DNA from: a virus
Virus record (IMG/VR): IMGVR_UViG_3300033388_005412
Span: 124,001 to 188,000 of that record
Length of the DNA stretch: 64,000 nt
Direction: 5' to 3' (one strand)
In this document: piece by piece, positions 46,008-53,214 of the stretch
How the letters are laid out: each line of letters starts with the position of its first letter
How positions within the stretch are numbered: the stretch's first letter is position 1
Notes under the pieces: generated by a model
What the model was told of the DNA's origin: nothing
The model's database searches: none
What the model saw: only the letters and a program-made list of their open reading frames with translations
Translations under genes and position numbers: made by a program

Positions 46008-46195
46008 ATTGGTTATGTTATATTGGTGGTGGAGTTTTAGTTCTTTTATTGTCATTTTACATAAGTACGTTTTTAGCATCAACATTTGTTGAAAATTATC
46101 ATGAAGAGTTGAAACATTTTAAAATAACATACAGAAAACTTTTTATACTTGGTTCTATGCTGATGTGGATATGGATTTGCTGGACATTTGTATAA
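46004..46195 (+). CDS. 63-aa membrane protein
   Basis: Two hydrophobic helices (about 5-26 and 47-62) with a basic link. ATGA coupling. Unknown. Confidence 0.66.
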   Translation: MNWLCYIGGGVLVLLLSFYISTFLASTFVENYHEELKHFKITYRKLFILGSMLMWIWICWTFV

Positions 46196-46204
46196 GGAGG
46201 AACA

Positions 46205-46516
46205 ATGGCTATAATGGGAATCGTGCTTATAATTGCCGGTCTCATAGCAGCTATATTCTGGGTGGTTGAGCTGTCTATGGGTGTTAAAGCCAGTAAAGAA
46301 ATATTACGGAAAGTTAACGGGAATATATTCCGCGGAATATTGGCATGCCCTAAAATTTTATTATCATTTTCGGCGTTTATCATTGATGTTATAGTAACTA
46401 TGTTCTGTACTACAGTATTTATTATAAGCGCCTCAATTCCCGGCATGGCGATTTCATTGCTGATGTCGGATATTATATCAGTGTGGATTTTGTATGAGTT
46501 TAAGGAGGAAAAATGA
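46205..46516 (+). CDS. 103-aa membrane protein
   Basis: Hydrophobic helices at about 2-24 and 50-95. SD AAGGAGGAACA. One of three consecutive membrane proteins (46004-46863) that might form one complex. Confidence 0.69.
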   Translation: MAIMGIVLIIAGLIAAIFWVVELSMGVKASKEILRKVNGNIFRGILACPKILLSFSAFIIDVIVTMFCTTVFIISASIPGMAISLLMSDIISVWILYEFKEEK

Positions 46517-46863
46517 CAAGTGGTATGATTTATTGGTTAACGAGGTTGGACGGAATTGTGACATTTGCCGCAGTGGTCATGGCGCTTTTTACATTGGCGG
46601 CGATAATATTGGGAATTATTGGTGGTATAGAAAATTCTGAAAATACGAAAAAAGCAGCAAAAAAATGCGGAATTATTGCCGTTATTACGGCTATTATAGG
46701 AACGTTTGTGCCAACATCAAAAGAAATGGCGGCGATTTATTTGATTCCAAAAATAGTAAATAACGAACAAGTTAAAGATGTGCCAAGCAAAGGAATGGAA
46801 ATACTGAATTTAAAACTAGATGGATGGATAGATGATATGAAAGGAATAAAGGGCAAGAAATAA
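46513..46863 (+). CDS. 116-aa membrane protein
   Basis: Helices at about 11-36 and 51-70, then a polar domain. Its VPTSKEMAAIYLIPKIVNN segment resembles small phage membrane proteins with P-T-x-K-E-M-x-A-x-x-x-x-P-x-I. ATGA coupling; SD AAGGAGGAAAA. Confidence 0.72.
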   Translation: MTSGMIYWLTRLDGIVTFAAVVMALFTLAAIILGIIGGIENSENTKKAAKKCGIIAVITAIIGTFVPTSKEMAAIYLIPKIVNNEQVKDVPSKGMEILNLKLDGWIDDMKGIKGKK

Positions 46864-47081
46864 TGAAAACAGCAACTTTATTAACTGATTATACGATAGA
46901 AAAAGAAGATTTTACTATAACAATAATACCGAAAGGAACTGTTTTATACGAGTGTTATGATGGTGGTGGATTTTCAACCGTCGGCGATGGTGAGATAAAA
47001 AGTGATTATTTAATGACAATAGGACGTGTTTATGTTAACAACAATCCGCATGTGTTTTCAATGGGAGAAACAAATGGATAA
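46863..47081 (+). CDS. 72-aa beta-rich hypothetical protein
   Basis: Overlaps the previous stop by one base. Strands with KGTVLYECYDGGGFS. Unknown. Confidence 0.65.
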   Translation: MKTATLLTDYTIEKEDFTITIIPKGTVLYECYDGGGFSTVGDGEIKSDYLMTIGRVYVNNNPHVFSMGETNG

Positions 47082-47586
47082 AGATGAAAAAATTGAATAT
47101 TTAAATGACCAAGTGGTTGATTATCAACACGAGGTTCACATGCTTAAAGAGAAAATAAAAAAAATGGTTAAAACATTATCTGAAAAAGGATTAAAAGTCA
47201 GTAAAAAAAGATTCAATAATAACGGAGACGGCACGGTGACAGACACGACAACGGGACTGGTGTGGTTGCGTGATCCTGCCGATTACAACGTTAAGCCACA
47301 GGAATGGCAAGAGGCAATTGACGGGTGTAAAAATTTTAGTTTTGCTGGATACAAAGACTGGCGACTGCCAGCGGCGCAGGAATTGTTTAACATAGTGGAT
47401 TTTACGAAGAAAAAGTATCCGCTGATTAACGACGTGTTCATTTGTCCTGAATACACTTATTGGACAACGCAGGAATATGTGTCACATACTATTTACGCTA
47501 TGCTTATGTATTTTAATACCGGTGGCGCGACCTACTACAATAAGACTAATGCGTTTTTTGTTCGTCCGGTGCGAGGAGATTTGTGA
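47074..47586 (+). CDS. DUF1566-domain protein (C-type-lectin-like fold)
   Basis: 170 aa from the ATG at 47074 (GGGAGAAACA). A short coiled coil leads into RFNNNGDGTVTDTTTGLVWLRDP, then WQEAIDGCKN, GYKDWRLPAAQELFNIVD, YWTTQEY and FFVRPVRGD. This is the complete DUF1566 signature. The domain is often displayed on surfaces and in some phages is the target of diversity-generating retroelements. No reverse transcriptase is in this window. Confidence 0.9.
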   Translation: MDKDEKIEYLNDQVVDYQHEVHMLKEKIKKMVKTLSEKGLKVSKKRFNNNGDGTVTDTTTGLVWLRDPADYNVKPQEWQEAIDGCKNFSFAGYKDWRLPAAQELFNIVDFTKKKYPLINDVFICPEYTYWTTQEYVSHTIYAMLMYFNTGGATYYNKTNAFFVRPVRGDL

Positions 47587-47587
47587 A

Positions 47588-47896
47588 ATGGGTGAATACG
47601 CTGATGAATTAATTTTTAATGGATTTAGTGATATGGGAGCATCAGATTATTGCGAACAAATACCGTTTGTTATTAACCCATTTTATCGCAAACCAAGAAA
47701 AGCCAAATATGAATATAAAAAAATAGTCAGACAAACTGATAAGGCCTGGCTTATCGAATTTTCTGGTGGTGCCAAAAAATGGTTACCAAAAAGTAAATGT
47801 GATATAGATAAAAAATTTATTTATATTCCAGAATGGCTCGAAAGAAGAATAATTATGATAGAATTACGTAATGAATTACGACGTGGATATATTTGA
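47588..47896 (+). CDS. 102-aa hypothetical protein
   Basis: ATG at 47588 (GAGGAGATTTGTGAA). Contains KIVRQTDKAWLIEFSGGAKKWLPKSKC, a pattern of small phage proteins (T-x-K-A-W-L-x-x-F...W-x-P-K-S) of unknown function. Confidence 0.7.
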   Translation: MGEYADELIFNGFSDMGASDYCEQIPFVINPFYRKPRKAKYEYKKIVRQTDKAWLIEFSGGAKKWLPKSKCDIDKKFIYIPEWLERRIIMIELRNELRRGYI

Positions 47897-47916
47897 AAAA
47901 TAAATAAGGAGGTGGA

Positions 47917-48114
47917 ATGTCTAAAACATTAAACTGGATAAGGAAGAAAATTCATTGTCCTTATTGCTGGGACATAATAAATATTAATATTGATATTTGC
48001 CAGGAACCTTTGGCATATAATGAAAAAATAACAGGAGGTGAACGCACATGTCCGAATTGTAAAAGAATAATAACTGATCAGAACCTAAAGCATTGTCATT
48101 TTATCGAAGAATAA
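47917..48114 (+). CDS. 65-aa zinc ribbon protein
   Basis: CPYCWDII and CPNCKRII 30 residues apart. SD AAGGAGGTGGA. Directly precedes the second polymerase-like gene. Confidence 0.67.
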   Translation: MSKTLNWIRKKIHCPYCWDIININIDICQEPLAYNEKITGGERTCPNCKRIITDQNLKHCHFIEE

Positions 48115-48126
48115 TAGGGAGAGCGC

Positions 48127-50073
48127 ATGAAAATAATATCAAATTTAATAATTCCTGAATTCATATGTGAAGACGGTATATTGACAAGTTATGAGAAATT
48201 ACATCCGAAAATAAAACAGGATGTGAGAAAACACTGTCAGCATGTAAGTGTACTGACTTACAGACCGTATATGCGCCGAATTTTAGATAATTCATTTACT
48301 GTAATGAAATTCGGAGGATCATTTATCGGCGATGAATATTTAGAATTAGTAAAGAAAGCTAAAACTAAAGGATACATAGCACAATGGAATGTCAAGAGAA
48401 CACATGGCGGCGGCCGAGGTGCTAAATCGTGGGGCAAAATAGAATTTGCCAGAACACAGATTATAGAAGATATCGTTAAAGAACTGGGTTTTCATGAAGA
48501 ATTCATGAGATTACCGATGGGTAAAAGAATGAACCGCATACAGAAAATAATAGGCGAAATGCACGATTTTCAGATAAAGCCCAGAGTTAAAATAGTTGGC
48601 GATATGGACAAATTCGAGGGATTGCTTTTCGGACGCATAAAATGGATGAGGAAAAATGGAATTGAGCCGGGTGCTAAAACAACTTTAGCAACTAAGGGGC
48701 TTATATTCCCGACGCCAAAACATATTAAATGTGATGCTGACTTACTTGTTCCTGCAGGCGAGAATAAATTCGGCTTAAATGAGGAAAAGTTATCCGAATT
48801 AATAAAATGGATACCAAGATTAACGCCGGGATCACTATTCAGTAGAAATCTTAGACGGAAAAATTCAGATATCCTAGGACGAAATCCGCAGGCAAAATGG
48901 GACCTTCAGGCATTTCTTGATTTTATACCTGAAACTGATTTAACGGAACATAAAGCTGTGTTTGAAGGTAAATTAATGAATGATAAAATTGTCGATACAT
49001 TATTCGGATATAAACAAAAAGGTGAAAAGAAATTAAGATTTCATGGTATGCGGTTGAAGGCCAAAGAATCATTATTTCATCCTGAAGTATGGAATGAGGC
49101 AGTTAAAACATTAGAAAAATGGATTAGCAAATCAATGCAGCCTGAAGTAAAAGGGCTTTATGGTGTTGTTATGCCGATAAGTCTGTTGAAAATTATAAAT
49201 GAAGAGAGCCATGAATTTGAGGCGTATGTTACAAGGTTTCCATGGGTTACGCCGATAAGAACAAAAATAGCATTATGGAAAGATATAATATTTGTTCCGG
49301 ATGATTTATGGAAAGCATTCGGCGGAGATTATGATGGTGACCAAGGGGCCGCGTTTTATAAACATACTATGAATACAGGATTATTATGGAAACGTGACAA
49401 AGAATGGCTTAAGCGTATAATGACACTTCCTGAGAAAGAAGATGATGCTTCAAATAAAAGTGAAGATGAAGTTATCGCGATACAACTTGATCAGTACGCA
49501 TATTGCGGACGTATTTATAATAGTGGAAAGATTGTTGTTGACGCGGCGAGAATGGAAGGTTGGGGCCAAAGAGAAATCCAGGAACTGGACATGAAAATAG
49601 CAGCAACTGATGTTCAGCCGTATATAGACGGCTTTAAATATAAAGCCGGTGTAAAACCCTTGAGTGTTTATGAACTTGCTGATAAATATTGTGTGTCAAA
49701 AAAATGTGTTGGCAAAGTGAAAACATATTTTAACGCATTAAGAGGCAGCAAAAGCGGAATAGAACTTGTGGTTGCTCTCTCGAAATTCGCACATCCGGAA
49801 AGTAAAAGTTTCTATGAAAGAATTGTCAGCAAATTTAAAGAATTCCGTAAAGGTGATTATAAGGAAGTTAACAAAATTCCTATTGATATGGAAAAGGCGA
49901 TTAAATATAGTTATGTTAAACACAGAGATGACTTGGACTCAAGATATTTAAGTTTTGAAAAATATTTAAAAACCAATGAACTTATTAACGGCGCTATAAG
50001 AAATTGTTTTGACAGGCGGGATGTCAGAATGGCAAGATTTATACACGAAAAGAAAGAACTTGAAAAATCATAA
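48127..50073 (+). CDS. DbDGD-motif RNA polymerase-like protein, copy 2
   Basis: 648 aa, collinear with the copy at 23331. FGGDYDGDQGAAF puts D401-Y-D403-G-D405 in the metal site. Upstream VTRFPWVTPIRTKIALWKDIIFVPDD and downstream YCGRIYNSGKIVVDAAR and VQPYIDGFKYK match position for position. Also shared are QWNVKRTHGGGRGA, SLFSRNLRRK, LGRNPQAKWDL and SKSFYERIVSKF. Divergence is high (roughly half of positions), suggesting old duplication or separate acquisition. The start ATG follows GGGAGAGCGC. It ends before an operator-like GTTTAC/GTAAAC palindrome. Confidence 0.8.
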   Translation: MKIISNLIIPEFICEDGILTSYEKLHPKIKQDVRKHCQHVSVLTYRPYMRRILDNSFTVMKFGGSFIGDEYLELVKKAKTKGYIAQWNVKRTHGGGRGAKSWGKIEFARTQIIEDIVKELGFHEEFMRLPMGKRMNRIQKIIGEMHDFQIKPRVKIVGDMDKFEGLLFGRIKWMRKNGIEPGAKTTLATKGLIFPTPKHIKCDADLLVPAGENKFGLNEEKLSELIKWIPRLTPGSLFSRNLRRKNSDILGRNPQAKWDLQAFLDFIPETDLTEHKAVFEGKLMNDKIVDTLFGYKQKGEKKLRFHGMRLKAKESLFHPEVWNEAVKTLEKWISKSMQPEVKGLYGVVMPISLLKIINEESHEFEAYVTRFPWVTPIRTKIALWKDIIFVPDDLWKAFGGDYDGDQGAAFYKHTMNTGLLWKRDKEWLKRIMTLPEKEDDASNKSEDEVIAIQLDQYAYCGRIYNSGKIVVDAARMEGWGQREIQELDMKIAATDVQPYIDGFKYKAGVKPLSVYELADKYCVSKKCVGKVKTYFNALRGSKSGIELVVALSKFAHPESKSFYERIVSKFKEFRKGDYKEVNKIPIDMEKAIKYSYVKHRDDLDSRYLSFEKYLKTNELINGAIRNCFDRRDVRMARFIHEKKELEKS

Positions 50074-50075
50074 GG

Positions 50076-50110
50076 GTTTACAAATTGGTAAACTCTACTG
50101 TATAGTAAAC
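50076..50110 (+). promoter_or_regulatory. GTTTAC/GTAAAC operator-like sites
   Basis: GTTTACAAATTGGTAAAC is a near-perfect inverted repeat 3 bases after the polymerase-like stop; AGTAAAC recurs at about 50104. A weak promoter-like TTTACA-N18-TATAGT overlaps. Possible operator for the 93-aa gene. Confidence 0.42.
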
Positions 50111-50123
50111 TTGGAGGATAATT

Positions 50124-50405
50124 ATGTCTATGAAACAGTCAGATGAGACAGAAGAAACAGCAAGTGAGATAATTTTATTAAAGAAACAAATTAACAGATT
50201 AAAAGATGAAAATTTTGAATTGTCAAAATATGTAGTTGGAAATGATAAAGAAACAACAAAAGAATTAATTGCTTATAAAATTAAGTTGCAGGGAAAATAT
50301 GATTTTTTAGTTAAGTTATTTATAGAATTATCAAAAGCGTTTAATTCAATAACTGAGAATGTTAATTTAATTAAGGAACAGTTTTCACAGGAAATTATGG
50401 AATGA
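50124..50405 (+). CDS. 93-aa coiled-coil protein
   Basis: SD TTGGAGGATAATT. KKQINRLKDENFELSKYV coiled coil and further helices. Last gene before the ncRNA locus. Unknown. Confidence 0.68.
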   Translation: MSMKQSDETEETASEIILLKKQINRLKDENFELSKYVVGNDKETTKELIAYKIKLQGKYDFLVKLFIELSKAFNSITENVNLIKEQFSQEIME

Positions 50406-50406
50406 T

Positions 50407-50456
50407 ATTGCAATAATATGCATTATTTTGCAATAAGGATTTTGTTATTGCAATAA
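50407..50456 (+). repeat. Three (A/T)TTGCAATAA sites phased at exactly 20 bp
   Basis: Sites start at 50407, 50427 and 50447. The outer two are ATTGCAATAA, the middle TTTGCAATAA. The array ends 18 bases before the -35 box at 50475. Two-turn phasing upstream of a promoter is typical of activator binding. Confidence 0.58.
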
Positions 50457-50474
50457 CATGCAACAAGATTCAAA

Positions 50475-50501
50475 TTGACGGTATAACATTTTTATTATAA
50501 T
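50475..50501 (+). promoter_or_regulatory. Promoter TTGACG-N15-TATAAT of RNA E
   Basis: TTGACG at 50475-50480 and TATAAT at 50496-50501. Transcription should begin near 50508, seven bases before the closing stem of RNA E. The same hexamers and spacing occur at 52476. Confidence 0.62.
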
Positions 50502-50507
50502 ATATAA

Positions 50508-50815
50508 ATAGAACATTCCCGGTGGGGTGAGACCCTGATGGATGCAGCTCCTGAAATTATGGAGAATACTCAACACCTTAGGATTGTAAAGGTTATAAGT
50601 GTGGGTTGAAATCGCAAAGTCATTTGCTCGGGAATTAGTAGCTCGTTCACCATGTGTGAAAGGAGTACGGATATCGTTTAATTACGATGTCTGATTTTGT
50701 CCCGGTGAGGTTGTACTCTGACGGATTAGACCTTGAAACTATAGGTTATCCTTCCGTGTGATGTTTTAACGTATAAGGTGAAGTTGCGGCCGACTAAGCT
50801 GCCCGGGCTTTACTA
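50508..50815 (+). ncRNA. Structured RNA E: about 308-nt two-domain non-coding RNA
   Basis: Domain 1 (50515-50635) is closed by ATTCCCG/CGGGAAT and holds GGGT/ACCC, CTCC/GGAG, ACCTT/AAGGT and GCAAA/TTTGC hairpins in series. Domain 2 (50636-50815) is closed by TAGTA-GCTCG with CGGGC-TT-TACTA and holds TTCAC/GTGAA, GAGTAC/GTACTC enclosing GATATCGT/ACGATGTC, and ACGGA/TCCGT enclosing ACCT/AGGT. It has no ORF with an SD. GC content is higher than the flanks, and it begins at a strong promoter. No known class recognised. Confidence 0.72.
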
Positions 50816-50816
50816 C

Positions 50817-50845
50817 TTGACAACATACCATATAAAATACATAAT
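50817..50845 (+). promoter_or_regulatory. Promoter TTGACA-N17-CATAAT of the sigma-like gene
   Basis: TTGACA at 50817-50822, 17 bases, CATAAT at 50840-50845, immediately after RNA E. The start codon at 50848 lies two bases downstream and a second ATG at 50854, so the transcript would be leaderless. Confidence 0.6.
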
Positions 50846-50847
50846 AT

Positions 50848-51534
50848 ATGGATATGAGAACTGTAATAACAATGGGTGAAATGCTTAAGGCCGGAAAGAA
50901 TAAAGAAATGTGTGATATTATTCTTAAACGGATTGAGCCTTTTATGGTATTTATATCAGGAAAGATTTACCATTTTTACGGTGCAAAATATGACAGCAGC
51001 ATATCATTCGACGATATAAAACAATTTGTAACGGTTTCTATGATCATGGCTATTAGAAAATATAATCCTAAAAACTACGATAAGAAGAAAGATAAATCAG
51101 GTAGTAAAAAATATATGAACGGATTCAGTTACATAGAGACGATTGGAAAAAGAATTGTAAGATCATATTATGAATATCAACATAGAAAAAAAAGAATACC
51201 GCCTGAAAAAATAACGAGTCTGAATATAATTATTGATGATTATGGTAATGAACTACAGTCAATATTATGTGAACCCGAAAACGATGATATAGATGTTTTT
51301 AATATCAAAAAAATAGTAAATAAATTTCATGGTTCATATGTCGATAGCGCTGACGAGAGAATGCATTTGTATGATGTAATGAAAATGATAATGATCGATG
51401 ACATGACATATGGTGAAGTTGGAAAAGTTTATAATATATCTAAACAGGCGATGCATAAAATAGTAAAGAATCATATTGTTAAGGAGCTGAAACGTGAAAA
51501 CAAACAACGAACTGCAGAAAATCCTTATATGTAA
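50848..51534 (+). CDS. Sigma-70-like factor
   Basis: 228 aa. Residues about 25-125 look like region 2 (PFMVFISGKIYHFYG, ISFDDIKQFVTVSMIMAIRKYNP, then FSYIETIGKRIVRSYYEY). Residues about 170-215 look like region 4, with the HTH in MTYGEVGKVYNISKQAMHKIVKNHIVKEL. Regions 1 and 3 are reduced, as in phage and ECF-type factors. There is no SD, unlike neighbours. The first Met may be M1 (50848) or M3 (50854). Given two RNA polymerase-like genes in the window, it could serve those or redirect host RNAP. Confidence 0.8.
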   Translation: MDMRTVITMGEMLKAGKNKEMCDIILKRIEPFMVFISGKIYHFYGAKYDSSISFDDIKQFVTVSMIMAIRKYNPKNYDKKKDKSGSKKYMNGFSYIETIGKRIVRSYYEYQHRKKRIPPEKITSLNIIIDDYGNELQSILCEPENDDIDVFNIKKIVNKFHGSYVDSADERMHLYDVMKMIMIDDMTYGEVGKVYNISKQAMHKIVKNHIVKELKRENKQRTAENPYM

Positions 51535-51928
51535 TTTACATAAGTATAAAAACGAATGTAAAGAACTTTTATCAGACGTAATGTCGATGTGGTTATATGA
51601 AGATCCCATATATAGATTCTATCATCATAGTTTTAAGGTATTCTGGATGCAGGACACAACAATTAGAATTGTTAAAATATTAATAAAAATATCTCCGAAC
51701 AAAGAAATGAATAAAATGTTTTTGAAGATTATAAAAAAAGGGACTGGAAAACGTTTCACACGTAAAACAAATGAAAACTGGGACCGGGAAACTCGTTCGA
51801 TACTAGAGGCATTTTTTCATGCTAAATTCTTTTTAGAAATGTGTGTGAAATACAGTAAAACAAAAAAATCCCAGACTTTACTCGAAAGCGGTTATGCCGC
51901 TTTACTTTATTTATATAACATAAGATAG
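51494..51928 (+). CDS. 144-aa hypothetical protein (GTG start)
   Basis: GTG at 51494 with AAGGAGCTGAAAC upstream, overlapping the sigma-like gene by 41 bp. Helical, basic, aromatic. Unknown; translational coupling to the sigma-like factor suggests related function. Confidence 0.66.
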   Translation: MKTNNELQKILICNLHKYKNECKELLSDVMSMWLYEDPIYRFYHHSFKVFWMQDTTIRIVKILIKISPNKEMNKMFLKIIKKGTGKRFTRKTNENWDRETRSILEAFFHAKFFLEMCVKYSKTKKSQTLLESGYAALLYLYNIR

Positions 51929-51970
51929 ATATAACGTAAGTAAAACAAAAACACAAAATGGGAGGACCAT

Positions 51971-52255
51971 GTGAAAAACAAAATTAATGAAGTCAAAACA
52001 AATGACATCATTGCAGAATTAAAATGCGGATGTCCGGAACACAAAATCGAGTTTGATTATTGGACGAGCAAAGATAATAAAGAATTCAGAGGAATGAATA
52101 TTTTGATCTACCAGCTGTATGATAACAGTAGTAAATGTCATAGAAAACTTAAACATCCAAAGTTGCTTGGAGATGTTGTTTTACTGGACGATGAAATAGC
52201 GAAATTTATTAAATTCGCTAAGAAAGTTGAAAAAAAATTTGGAAAGGAGAAATAA
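51971..52255 (+). CDS. 94-aa hypothetical protein (GTG start)
   Basis: GTG at 51971 behind GGAGGACCAT. An ATG two bases earlier is followed at once by TGA. Cys-Gly-Cys-Pro near residue 20; basic C-terminal helix. Unknown. Confidence 0.66.
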   Translation: MKNKINEVKTNDIIAELKCGCPEHKIEFDYWTSKDNKEFRGMNILIYQLYDNSSKCHRKLKHPKLLGDVVLLDDEIAKFIKFAKKVEKKFGKEK

Positions 52256-52501
52256 ATGAGTTTATGGAAAATTGGTGTAAAAAAATGTTATAGATGCGGC
52301 GGAATATTTGATAAAAATTATATGAAGATTGTTAAAGACACCTATATATCGTGTGGAATAGAAGGCGAGGAAGTTACTAAATGTAATGATAGATATTATT
52401 GTGATACATGTAAGCCAGCATATGATTTCATTGATAGAACAGAAAATGAGGACGTTTATACAAAGATAGTGAAAGTTGACGAAAAAGGAAACATCCTATA
52501 A
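52256..52501 (+). CDS. 81-aa zinc-binding protein
   Basis: CYRCGGIFD and YYCDTCKPAYDF form a ribbon. SD AAAGGAGAAATAA. Its 3' end contains the promoter of RNA F. Confidence 0.68.
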   Translation: MSLWKIGVKKCYRCGGIFDKNYMKIVKDTYISCGIEGEEVTKCNDRYYCDTCKPAYDFIDRTENEDVYTKIVKVDEKGNIL

Positions 52502-52502
52502 T
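52476..52502 (+). promoter_or_regulatory. Promoter TTGACG-N15-TATAAT of RNA F
   Basis: TTGACG at 52476-52481, exactly 15 bases, TATAAT at 52497-52502, lying inside the 3' end of the 81-aa gene. Identical hexamers and spacing to the RNA E promoter. Confidence 0.58.
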
Positions 52503-52503
52503 A

Positions 52504-52654
52504 TGGGACAAGTGTCCCATGACATGGGACAAAATAGCAAACCATAGCAACACCGTGGAACGTGAGTAGTTGAGCTGACCACACTCTTCGCGACCTGACT
52601 AGGCGCATATTGATATGCTAAGCGTATGGAGCAAGAAGGCTGACTCGGTTTGCT
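52504..52654 (+). ncRNA. Structured RNA F: about 150-nt element
   Basis: Opens with an ATGGGACA-AG-TGTCCCAT hairpin and a third ATGGGACA. AGCAAACC (52536) pairs with GGTTTGCT (52647) around a 103-nt interior that includes GCATAT/ATATGC and GAGT/ACTC hairpins. It ends 15 bases before the next ATG, so it could also act as a 5' leader. No ORF with an SD. Confidence 0.6.
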
Positions 52655-52669
52655 GATGAAGGAGGGATA

Positions 52670-52918
52670 ATGGATGCACTTTGTGCGCTTTGTGGAAGGA
52701 AAATGGAAACAACTGATGGTATATGTGGTTGTCAGACATACCACGAATGGAAAGATAATAAAATACCACATAAATGTCCGGTGTGTCATGGTACAGGTAA
52801 AGTAGACCGGGGATTTTATTCATCTGATACTGGAGCGTGGTCATCGTCATCAATGGGAAGAGAAATGTGTTTATCTTGCGGCGGTTCGGGGATTGTGTGG
52901 GGGGTGAATGATGAATAA
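52670..52918 (+). CDS. 82-aa DnaJ-type zinc-finger protein
   Basis: CALCGRKM at the start and CPVCHGTGKV...CLSCGGSGIVW are CxxCxGxG repeats of the DnaJ cysteine-rich domain. Such small proteins recur in phages without known function. SD GAAGGAGGGATA. Confidence 0.75.
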   Translation: MDALCALCGRKMETTDGICGCQTYHEWKDNKIPHKCPVCHGTGKVDRGFYSSDTGAWSSSSMGREMCLSCGGSGIVWGVNDE

Positions 52919-53045
52919 GATCAATGATTATTGGAATACTGAAGTAAAAATACGTTTTATTGATTGGATTGATACAATTGCAGTTATAGCGATTTCCATT
53001 ATTATTGGTGTTTTGGTTGTATCAATTTTAAAATGTGGAGGGTAA
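52911..53045 (+). CDS. 44-aa membrane micro-protein
   Basis: ATG overlapping the previous stop. One membrane helix at about 20-38. Weak SD. Unknown. Confidence 0.52.
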   Translation: MNKINDYWNTEVKIRFIDWIDTIAVIAISIIIGVLVVSILKCGG

Positions 53046-53046
53046 T

Positions 53047-53196
53047 ATGGAAGCGGATGATTTTAAAGATTTTAATTATCAAGTAGAAGCGGAAGAATAT
53101 GCTCATTGGCTCGACGATTTTGTCTTTGATGTAAATATAATAGCAATTCCAAATTATAAGAATTGGGTATACAGAGTTTATTGGACGTGTTTTTGA
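53047..53196 (+). CDS. 49-aa acidic aromatic protein
   Basis: ATG after GTGGAGGGTAAT. Acidic first half, Trp/Tyr-rich end. Unknown. Confidence 0.55.
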   Translation: MEADDFKDFNYQVEAEEYAHWLDDFVFDVNIIAIPNYKNWVYRVYWTCF

Positions 53197-53214
53197 AAAA
53201 TTGGGAGTTAAGTA

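Noticed and set aside
50515-50815. Possible group I intron
   Set aside because: The region is folded but I could not find the P/Q/R/S core signatures or split exons on either side. It is bounded by promoters, and the flanking genes are complete.
52648-52670. Hammerhead-like CTGATGA core at the end of RNA F
   Set aside because: The CTGATGA is part of the SD region before 52670, and no matching GAAA and cleavage-site stems are in place.
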